Origin: Solimonas sp. K1W22B-7
GTDB lineage: Bacteria > Pseudomonadota > Gammaproteobacteria > Nevskiales > Nevskiaceae
DNA length: 64,000 nt
NCBI RefSeq assembly: GCF_003428335.1
Contig: NZ_CP031704.1
Span: 3,038,001 to 3,102,000 of the forward strand
Reading direction: 5' to 3'
The first letter of the stretch is position 1, and each line of letters begins with the position of its first letter. Below are positions 25,996-33,557 of this stretch, in pieces. The notes below the pieces were generated by a model that was given only the letters and a program-made list of their open reading frames with translations, ran no database searches and was not told where the DNA came from. Position numbers and translations under genes: made by a program.

Positions 25996-28900
25996 CTAGA
26001 ACCAACCTTTTAGCTCGTTATATCTTTTTACAGCCAAAACAATTTCAGTGGCATCAGCAGGCTTACAGCCGGCCGCCACCAAGCTGGCATACGCAACATA
26101 TATAGGGTCTTTTCCGGTTAGTTTCTTTTGCATTTCGTTCGCGAGATCATGCGGCGAACCCCTTGAGTGAGATCCCCCTAAAAGGGGCATAGCTATACCT
26201 AGGCCACGTCTGTAAGTAGCATACATCTGCTCCATCACAGTATTTTGCATAATATGGTGAGCTTGAAATCCGCTTCCCGTAAGTGTTTTTTTCAATTTTG
26301 AGTATTGGTTGTTTGCACTTTTGCATACAACTCCGAATGCACGACAAGAAGCGGCTGCCATTTGCTTTAGACCTTGCGTACCAAACGACGTACCAACTTG
26401 TCGTTGCTGTACATTTCCGACCGTTGTATTCATTTCTGCCAATGTGACAAGTCCTGAGGGGTCAACCAAATTAGTGGGATCGCTCTCTGCATACATGAAT
26501 TTATGGAGACTTTCGGGTCTTTCTTCTAAACCCAAAAATGAATCAAAGCTCATGAATCTACCGAGGCTCGCCAAGATACTACGCGCGCGTAGATAGTAGA
26601 GTCCTGTGGCGGAGTCAAACTGCTCCCCTGCAAATAGAAACTCGTTCTCCGTGTCTCCCAGATGCTCCGCCAATTCCCCATATGCCTCATATGTATATCC
26701 ATCACTGAGATCACCATCTAAATTCGTTAGAAGACGCGTGCTCCCTAGTCCATCAGCATGGTAGTGGCTCTCCAGCTGAGCCCTCCGCTGGCTCAAGAGC
26801 CCGACCCCGCGCAGATATATCACTCCGGAGCCTGTCGATGCGCTATCGTGCTCTTCAATCACCTGTGCGTATGGCTGGATGTGGTCGACTAGATATTGGG
26901 TGTCATTCTTGGCGGTGCGAATACCCTCCGGCTCATACTGATAACTCGCCTTCTGCTGCCCGTTGACGCTGTACTTCGTCAGCCGGTTGTCATCATTCCA
27001 GCCGTAGACATGGGCATCCGTCTGCCCGCTGGCCGTGACCACCTTCTTCGTCGTATTCCCATTGACGTCATAGCTGTAAACGGCGCTGTACTGATTTGAG
27101 CCGTCCAGCGTCCTGACCTCTGTCAGCAACCGGTCGTTGTCGTCGTAGCTGTAGCTCGTAACCTCAACCTGCCCACCCTTCGTCCTGGTCTGGCTCTGCC
27201 GATTCCCGACCTTGTCATACACCCAGGCAGTGCTGTAGCTCTTGCTCCCATCACGGTGATCAACCACCGTCTCCTTCGTCAGCCGCTTGAGCCCGTCATA
27301 CTCATAGTCCGCCGTCCGGGTAGGTCCAGCCTGGTCCCGCTCCGCCAGCCGCATCCGCTGCCCATTCGCCGCCAGCGTGTAGCGATAAGCACCCAGCACT
27401 GCTCCCGTGGCCGTCTTCTCATGCCGCACCTCGGTCAGCCGCCCGTTGTCGTCATACTCCCAATAGCTGCTGGTGCCATTGGGCAAGCTGACCCGGGTCT
27501 TCTGGCTACGGGCGTTGTACTGGTAGGTGGTCTGCTTGCCGTTGGTGTCTGTGACCGAGGCGAGCCGGTTCAGCTCATCAAACCCGTACTGCACGTTCTG
27601 GTGCTTCGTGCTCAGCAGGGTGCGATTGCCGTTCTGGTCGTACTGATAACGAATCACGCCCTCGGGTGATTCGACGCGGGTCAGGCGATCCCTGGCGTCG
27701 TACTGGTACTTCGTTTGGCCCCGTGCGTCGGTGCGCACGTTGATCTGCCCGCTGGCGGTATAGGTCGTCTTGACCCTGGCCCCATCCGCATACTTGCGCT
27801 CGATCTCGCGATTGAGATCGTCATAGGCATAGGTATGGGTGCGGCCATTGAAGTCCTTGTGCCAGATGCGATTGCCGTTGGCGTCATACCCAAAGGTTTC
27901 CCGCTCTCCCTCCGGCAGGACCCTCGCCGTCACCTGGCTCAGATCGTTGTACTCCCAGCGCGTGATCCGCCCTTTGGCATCCTGCTGGCTGATCTTGTTG
28001 CCCAGCTCGTCGTAGCCGTAGCGGGTGACCAAATCCTGCGTGCCGTCGTTCTGGGTGACGGTGATCAGTTGGCTCTTGGCGTCATAGCCGAAGGTGCTGC
28101 TCTTGCCGCTGGCGTCGGTTTCCGTTTCCTTCTGGCCTGAGGTGGTCCAGGTGGTCTGGGTGTAAGTGCCATCCGGCAGCGTGGTCTTGGTGACCCGGTT
28201 GAGCGCGTCGTACTCGAAGGCCGTGGTCTTGAGGCTGGCGTCGGTAACGCGGGTCCGATTGCCGTTGGCGTCATAGCCGTAGGTGGTGATCTGGCCCAGG
28301 GCATCGGTGCTGCTGGTCAGCCGGCCGGCGGCGTCGTAGCCATTGGTGAGGCTACGTCCCAAACTGTCCTTCTGCTGGTGGACCCTGCCGACGTTGTCGT
28401 AGACGGTCTCTTCAGTGCTGCCGTCCGGGTGGATGGTTTTGATCAGACGGTTGAGGGCGTCGTATTCCATCCGCATGCTGCGGCCAGCACGGTCGGTCTT
28501 CTCGGTTTCGTTGCCTTCGGCGTCGTAGGTGATGGTTTCCGTTGAGCCGTCGGAGTGTATGGTCTTCGTGAGGCGCGCGAGGCTGTCGTACTCGTGGCGA
28601 GTGAGCTTGCCTCTGGCATCCGTCTGGCTCTCGACCTTGCCGGCAGCGTTGTAGGTCGTCGTGGTCTTCAGGCCCGTGGGGCCGGCTTCCTCGATGACCC
28701 TTCCTTCGGCATCCAGCTTGCGGCTGGTCCGGACGGTGGCGGTGCTTCCGTCAGCTTTGGTGCGGGTCTGGCTGCGGGCGATCTCCTGTCCGTTGGCATC
28801 CAGCTCCAGATTTGTCACCCGGTTGAGCGGATCGGTCTCCGAGATCTTCTGGCTCCTGGCGTTGTAGCCGTACTGGTTGAGGTTGCCGGAGAGGTTCAGG

Positions 28901-30072
28901 CCCAGCAGCTCACCCTTGCCGTTCTGGAAGATGCGCGTGCTGCGGCCCAGGGGCTCGGTGATCTGCGTCAGCTCGGTGGTGAGCTGACTGTAGGTATTGG
29001 TGGTGACGTTGCCGCGGGCGTCTGTCGTGCTCAGCAACTGCCAGCGCTGGCTGCCGTTGTCCAGGGTCCAGTCGTGGGTGGTGGCCTGGTTGAGGGCGTT
29101 GGTTTCCGTAACTACTTTATTACCAGCATTGAAGCTACGCGTAACAGACTTCCCATGCGCATCCGTAACCTTCGTCTCATTCCCAACGTCGTCATACTCA
29201 TACGCCGTCTTGTGCCCGAGCGCATCGGTCTTCTCCAGGACATTGCCCTCGCTGTCGTAGAGATAGGCGGTTTCAAAACCCCGCCGGTTCTTCACCACCT
29301 GGCGGTTGTCGTCGGGCTGGAAGGCGATGTCGCTGCGCTGGCCGTCGGCGTCGATGGTGGCAATCAATCTCCCCTGCTCGTCGTAGATCTGCCGGGCGAC
29401 GGTGATGCCACGCGGGTCGATGAGGTCGGTCAGGCCGTGGCTGCGGTCGTACTTGAAGCGCGTGGTCTGGACGTTGCGGTCGGTGACGCTTTGCAGGTCG
29501 CCCTGCGCGCTGTAGCCGTACTGGATCTTCTTGCCGGCCAGGTCGGTGACGGCGGTGATGCGGCCTTGTGCGTCGCGATCGAAGTGGATGGTCTGGCCGC
29601 CACTGTGGATCAGGCCGTTCGCGGTGTAGTCCAGGGTGTTGCCGAAGGCGTCCTTGACGCGCTCGATGCCGACACCCTCCCGGAGGTAGTACTCCAATCC
29701 CTCCTGGGTCTTGAGCTTGAACTCCTGGGGGTTCCAGGTTTCCTGGTTGTCCATGTCGTAGAGCACGCCGCCCTGGGCTTTGACGTTGGGGACGTTGACC
29801 AGGGTGAGGCTGCTGGTGGTGCCCGGGGCGGGGTCGAACAGGATGTTGACCGGCGGCACCTGGTTGAAGGCGCACTCCGTGGCGTTGCGCGCGGTGTAGC
29901 GCTCGACCTTGCCGTCGGGCAGGGTGATGGCGATGCGACGCTTGCCGACGGGACGCAGGCAGACGTTGAACTGCCCCGGCGGGGGCTGGGCTGATGGAAC
30001 TTTGGGCGTGGAAAGAAAATCGGGCGCGCTAACGAGAAAGCCCGGCACTAAGCCGGGCTGAATTTCGGACAC
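25996..30072 (-). CDS. RHS/YD-repeat protein with HNH/AHH-type C-terminal tip, apparently 5'-truncated
   Basis: 1358 codons. About 1000 residues of YD repeats (YDAEGNETEKTDRAGR, YEYDDNGRLTEVRH and so on), the RHS core AYGELAEHLGDTENEFLFAGEQFDSATGLYYLRAR, and DPSGL near residue 1203 marking the junction to the variable tip. The tip contains QAHHIMQN and LLGGSHSRGSPHDLAN, matching HNH/EndoVII-type toxin nucleases of the AHH/SHH kind. GC falls over the tip. The N-terminus lacks signal peptide, PAAR or other delivery domain. The frame starts at a GTG and its first codons encode an intrinsic terminator, so the start is doubtful; the next ATG is at 29754. It may be an orphan or silent RHS module. 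Confidence 0.85.
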   Translation of the reverse strand: MSEIQPGLVPGFLVSAPDFLSTPKVPSAQPPPGQFNVCLRPVGKRRIAITLPDGKVERYTARNATECAFNQVPPVNILFDPAPGTTSSLTLVNVPNVKAQGGVLYDMDNQETWNPQEFKLKTQEGLEYYLREGVGIERVKDAFGNTLDYTANGLIHSGGQTIHFDRDAQGRITAVTDLAGKKIQYGYSAQGDLQSVTDRNVQTTRFKYDRSHGLTDLIDPRGITVARQIYDEQGRLIATIDADGQRSDIAFQPDDNRQVVKNRRGFETAYLYDSEGNVLEKTDALGHKTAYEYDDVGNETKVTDAHGKSVTRSFNAGNKVVTETNALNQATTHDWTLDNGSQRWQLLSTTDARGNVTTNTYSQLTTELTQITEPLGRSTRIFQNGKGELLGLNLSGNLNQYGYNARSQKISETDPLNRVTNLELDANGQEIARSQTRTKADGSTATVRTSRKLDAEGRVIEEAGPTGLKTTTTYNAAGKVESQTDARGKLTRHEYDSLARLTKTIHSDGSTETITYDAEGNETEKTDRAGRSMRMEYDALNRLIKTIHPDGSTEETVYDNVGRVHQQKDSLGRSLTNGYDAAGRLTSSTDALGQITTYGYDANGNRTRVTDASLKTTAFEYDALNRVTKTTLPDGTYTQTTWTTSGQKETETDASGKSSTFGYDAKSQLITVTQNDGTQDLVTRYGYDELGNKISQQDAKGRITRWEYNDLSQVTARVLPEGERETFGYDANGNRIWHKDFNGRTHTYAYDDLNREIERKYADGARVKTTYTASGQINVRTDARGQTKYQYDARDRLTRVESPEGVIRYQYDQNGNRTLLSTKHQNVQYGFDELNRLASVTDTNGKQTTYQYNARSQKTRVSLPNGTSSYWEYDDNGRLTEVRHEKTATGAVLGAYRYTLAANGQRMRLAERDQAGPTRTADYEYDGLKRLTKETVVDHRDGSKSYSTAWVYDKVGNRQSQTRTKGGQVEVTSYSYDDNDRLLTEVRTLDGSNQYSAVYSYDVNGNTTKKVVTASGQTDAHVYGWNDDNRLTKYSVNGQQKASYQYEPEGIRTAKNDTQYLVDHIQPYAQVIEEHDSASTGSGVIYLRGVGLLSQRRAQLESHYHADGLGSTRLLTNLDGDLSDGYTYEAYGELAEHLGDTENEFLFAGEQFDSATGLYYLRARSILASLGRFMSFDSFLGLEERPESLHKFMYAESDPTNLVDPSGLVTLAEMNTTVGNVQQRQVGTSFGTQGLKQMAAASCRAFGVVCKSANNQYSKLKKTLTGSGFQAHHIMQNTVMEQMYATYRRGLGIAMPLLGGSHSRGSPHDLANEMQKKLTGKDPIYVAYASLVAAGCKPADATEIVLAVKRYNELKGWF
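30037..30061 (-). terminator. Terminator overlapping the 5' end of the RHS frame
   Basis: Minus-strand hairpin AGCCCGGC-TTAGT-GCCGGGCT followed by TTCTCGTT. It would stop transcripts coming from the upstream transglutaminase-like gene and lies inside the first 12 codons of the RHS reading frame. Confidence 0.65.
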
Positions 30073-30095
30073 GAGGTCTCTGCGGAATATTATCG

Positions 30096-30188
30096 TTGAT
30101 TTTGCAGCGGACTCCTAACGGAGTTCCGTTTTTCTGCAGGGCGCGCCAAACCCTTACTAAGGGGTCCTGAAAACCTGGGGCATTTCAG
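30096..30188. repeat. ~95-bp direct repeat, right copy
   Basis: Same orientation and block order as 22570-22665. Contains GGACTCC-TAAC-GGAGTTCC and a second palindrome AACCCTTACTAAGGGGT. It fills most of the gap between the 40-residue peptide gene and the RHS frame. Confidence 0.7.
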
Positions 30189-30211
30189 TTCCTCCGTCTA
30201 GCCTCCTCTGC

Positions 30212-30334
30212 CTAGTGCGAAAGCTCATAAAGCACGAACAAGACTAGCGCAATGATAATGCTCCCAAGAACATTCCAGTTCTCCTCCCATGCTTTGGGTT
30301 TTTGAACACCTTCGTTTCTCTTTTCAGGCGTCAT
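30212..30334 (-). CDS. 40-residue single-span membrane peptide, candidate immunity to the membrane-active tail
   Basis: Starts MTPEKRNEGVQKPKAWEENW and ends SIIIALVLFVLYELSH, a soluble, charged head followed by one transmembrane helix at the very C-terminus. The ATG overlaps the TGA of the upstream transglutaminase-like gene (ATGA at 30331-30334), the same junction used by obligate partners elsewhere in this window. No database family known to me. Because the upstream protein ends in a multi-span hydrophobic domain, a cognate immunity or assembly peptide is the simplest hypothesis. Coding status rests on the overlap, composition and clean stop; it is too short for firm proof. Confidence 0.6.
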   Translation of the reverse strand: MTPEKRNEGVQKPKAWEENWNVLGSIIIALVLFVLYELSH

Positions 30335-33300
30335 GATCGAATAACCGTAAGTAAAAGAGTAAAAATGTATGCGATGAGCGCACTAATAATTAGCTGCTCA
30401 GCTATTGCAGGCGCTACAAATGCCCCTACCAGAATGGCTACTATAGCTCTAAATGTTGCGGCATTAAGTGGGTCCGCACCTTCGATATAGGCCAAAGCGA
30501 TCGTCGTTACCAGCAAAGGAATCAAAACCAATATTCCTGCGGCTCCAGCAAGCAACGCGCTGACTCCAAATGCTAGCCCCCCAAAAATGGCCAAGCCCAC
30601 AACTATCGCAAGTAGTTGCCCCTCGGCGGTTCCCATTTGGCCACCGCGCGCACCGCCTTGAATAAGGTACGCTCCCGCTCCTGTCTGCGGATCAATGATC
30701 TCGTATCCTGCTCCAGAGAACCCTGCATAGTTTATAGGTCGCTCATGCACGGCAATCTCCTTTCCGGCCGCAAAGGCGTTGCGTGCTTCCTCCATAAAAG
30801 CAGGAGATTGCTGGACGCTCATCAACTGCCCCTGATTGGCCGCAGTCAGTGTGTATATCTTTTGTCCTTCTGCGCCGGCGATAGCTAGTGCCTTGGAAGC
30901 TGATATACCGCTAGGATAAAAATCATCATTCGGATCATCAAAAGCTTGCTCCAGGATAGCGTGTTCCATGGCGCTCGAATGCTGACCTTTGAGACGATTG
31001 TATTTTATCCAATCTGACTGGTTATTGTGTTTTGAATATGCTGTGCGCCTAATATGTCCTGCATCCAGCAAAACTCCAGGAAAAGTTAATGATCTAACGA
31101 TTCCCCCATATCCGCGAATTGGTATTGCCATGGCATAGAAAAAACCATAAGAAAGACCCGGCACATCTACCATCTCAGTTTTCTTTTGAGCTAAGTAACC
31201 GAAGGACTCTATGGAAGCCAAGTAGCTCCACACCACTGCGGCCAGCAAGTCACCTGATAGTTGCTCTCCACTTATATCTACAAAGTTCTGCGACAAAAGC
31301 TTCTGCTTCGTATCCTGCAGTCGAGCCTGGAGCGAATCAAGCTGCCTCCCAGCAATGCCCTGCAGACTAATACCCAGAGCTCCGATCTGGCCTGCCACAA
31401 GAATGTCTGGAGTGAGATCCCAGCCTTGCAAGTCCATTTGAGTAAAGCCACCCTCGCCAGTCAAGCTCGTTCCGAGCGTATAGCTTCCTGCACTTGCGAC
31501 TGCTAGTCCGTCCAATCTCAATTCGGGGGTGACCTGGATGGCGTATCCAGGTAGCGCTCGCGGAAAGTCTTTAGCCTCAATGGGGCTACCATCCTCATGC
31601 GGCATGGGCAGGTAGCTGTTGACAGCCTGTCGATCCGCTTCACTGGCAGGAACGAACGCCAATGCCACTTTCTTGCCGGCCAACTTCACCGTCTCAATCT
31701 CATAGCTGAGCATGGGGCTATCAAGCTGCCTTTGTTGCTCATCTAAGTAGATGCTGTAACGAAATTTGTGCTGCAGTTCATCCGGCACCTGTAAAAATCG
31801 ACCGCCTACGCGGACAATTTTTACTGGAGCACCTGCGGCGAGGATCGAAAGCTTCTTTGGAAGAATCTCCTTATGCCCCAGAATATCGTTAATGGTTTCA
31901 CTTTGCCGCTGCTGCTCAATATAGCCTCGTAGCCGTTGTTGATACTGATCTATCTGTATCTGCAGATTGGCCTGATTCAGATTCTTTATCCAGCCTTCGC
32001 TTTCATTGACTACACTGCCTTCCTGCACTGCATGAAGAAAGGTTTCAGAATCAATAGGCACTTCCCGATCAAAATTCATACCATCTGCATATAGATATTG
32101 CTTAAAACTAGCATCCATCGGCACCCACGCATCGGGCTCGCGATTCTTGGCACCGCGACTCGGAAAATAATCAACAAATGCCTCCACCCACACGTGCTCA
32201 ATCCGGATCGCCTTGGTCACACCTCCCTGAGTGAGAGCAACATTGGGAATGCCACCCTGGCCGAGCAGATTCTGCGCCGCATCTGGATTGGTGAACCCAC
32301 CGATCCAGTTCATCAACTGTTCTGCAGGAACATCTACTGTGCCGTAGACGTACCGTGCAGGGACTCCCGCAGCGCGCAGTAGCGCAACCAACAAACTTGA
32401 TGTATCGAAAGCATTACCCGCCTTCTTATCCAGCGTGAGCTGACTCCCCTGAATGCTGCCGTAGCTGGGGATGTAGTCGATGTTGTTCCGAACCCAGTTA
32501 TATATCTCGACCGGGTTGTTGTGGAGTTCCAAGGCTTTGGCCTGAACCTCTGGGGTAATCTGCACATCTTCGGTTGGGGCCAGGTACTCCGGCCCCGGCA
32601 TCGGCACACTGCCCATCAGGCCAGCCAAGCTGCCAGCGCTAGCGACTTGCATAGGATCGGCGGGAATGATGTAGCGTTCCCCCTCCTCCACAGCCTTTTC
32701 GATGGCGGCGATGGTGCTAGCGCTAACGTCTTCTCGCCGCTCGGCCACGTCCAGCAGCGGCTGCGCCAACAATGTACCAGCTAGCAACTTGCGCAATTCA
32801 ACGGGGCTGGTCATGGGCTTGCGCACCTTGGGATCAGCGGTGCGGAACGGCAGGTTCTTGGGGTCGAAGGACGGCGCCTTCTTCGGTTCCCATAACTTGA
32901 ACAGGGTGCTCAGCCTCTGGCTCTGGTCATGCAGTGCCATCACGGTGCCGGCCTTGCCTAGCTTGTCCAGCCGATCCTGCACCTCCACGCTCTTGGCCTT
33001 GAACAGCTTAACCACCTCGGCATGCCGCTCCAGGATCACGGCCGGCAGCTTATGGTCAACGATGTGCTTGCGGTCCACCTCAAACTGCACCAGCGTCGCC
33101 TCGTCTTCTTGGCGCAGCCCGGCGGCGATTTTCGCGATGCGCTCCTGCAGCGCCTGCACCTTCGGCGCGGCGGGCGTGCCGATGATGCTGATGTCGGTGA
33201 TGGTCTTGCCGGTCTTCTCGTCCTTGCGCGTGCGTTTGACAATCAGGTCGCGGCTGGGCTTGACCTGCACCTGCAGTTCGGCCAACTCGACCTGCAGCTG

Positions 33301-33492
33301 CTCCAGCAGCAGGGTGGTTTGGTCTTGGCGCGGCGCCAGGGCCTGAGCTGGCGTAGGCTGCTCGATCTTCGCGCGGATCGCAGCCGCGGCAGGCGCGGTG
33401 TTAAGCGCGAGGAAGCACAACACGATCACGCCTGTGATCGAGCTCTGCAGGCCGCTGTGACGCGGCATCAGTCCGGTGTTGAAGTTATCCAT
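30331..33492 (-). CDS. Transglutaminase-fold secreted protein with a four-span C-terminal tail
   Basis: 1053 residues from the ATG at 33492. N-terminal signal (ITGVIVLCFLALNTAPAAAA), a helical coiled region to about 250, then a transglutaminase-like domain: NNPVEIYNWVRNNIDYIP (about 321), GNAFDTSSLLVALLRAAGVPARYVYG (about 362), HVWVEAF (about 436) and WVPMDASF (about 457). The histidine and aspartate are retained but the nucleophilic cysteine position is Ala/Phe/Ser-like, so it is probably non-catalytic. Near residue 935 comes DPQTGAGAYLIQGGARGG, a junction-like motif seen before variable tips, then about 100 residues with four membrane spans. Such proteins often neighbour RHS genes. It lies 65 bp after the giant gene, same strand. 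Confidence 0.8.
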   Translation of the reverse strand: MDNFNTGLMPRHSGLQSSITGVIVLCFLALNTAPAAAAIRAKIEQPTPAQALAPRQDQTTLLLEQLQVELAELQVQVKPSRDLIVKRTRKDEKTGKTITDISIIGTPAAPKVQALQERIAKIAAGLRQEDEATLVQFEVDRKHIVDHKLPAVILERHAEVVKLFKAKSVEVQDRLDKLGKAGTVMALHDQSQRLSTLFKLWEPKKAPSFDPKNLPFRTADPKVRKPMTSPVELRKLLAGTLLAQPLLDVAERREDVSASTIAAIEKAVEEGERYIIPADPMQVASAGSLAGLMGSVPMPGPEYLAPTEDVQITPEVQAKALELHNNPVEIYNWVRNNIDYIPSYGSIQGSQLTLDKKAGNAFDTSSLLVALLRAAGVPARYVYGTVDVPAEQLMNWIGGFTNPDAAQNLLGQGGIPNVALTQGGVTKAIRIEHVWVEAFVDYFPSRGAKNREPDAWVPMDASFKQYLYADGMNFDREVPIDSETFLHAVQEGSVVNESEGWIKNLNQANLQIQIDQYQQRLRGYIEQQRQSETINDILGHKEILPKKLSILAAGAPVKIVRVGGRFLQVPDELQHKFRYSIYLDEQQRQLDSPMLSYEIETVKLAGKKVALAFVPASEADRQAVNSYLPMPHEDGSPIEAKDFPRALPGYAIQVTPELRLDGLAVASAGSYTLGTSLTGEGGFTQMDLQGWDLTPDILVAGQIGALGISLQGIAGRQLDSLQARLQDTKQKLLSQNFVDISGEQLSGDLLAAVVWSYLASIESFGYLAQKKTEMVDVPGLSYGFFYAMAIPIRGYGGIVRSLTFPGVLLDAGHIRRTAYSKHNNQSDWIKYNRLKGQHSSAMEHAILEQAFDDPNDDFYPSGISASKALAIAGAEGQKIYTLTAANQGQLMSVQQSPAFMEEARNAFAAGKEIAVHERPINYAGFSGAGYEIIDPQTGAGAYLIQGGARGGQMGTAEGQLLAIVVGLAIFGGLAFGVSALLAGAAGILVLIPLLVTTIALAYIEGADPLNAATFRAIVAILVGAFVAPAIAEQLIISALIAYIFTLLLTVIRS

Positions 33493-33557
33493 CTTGTGTG
33501 ACTTCCCCAAGTGCGGGAAACCGGGCTTGCCGGCCTCCCGTGATGTCGTACTGCGGG

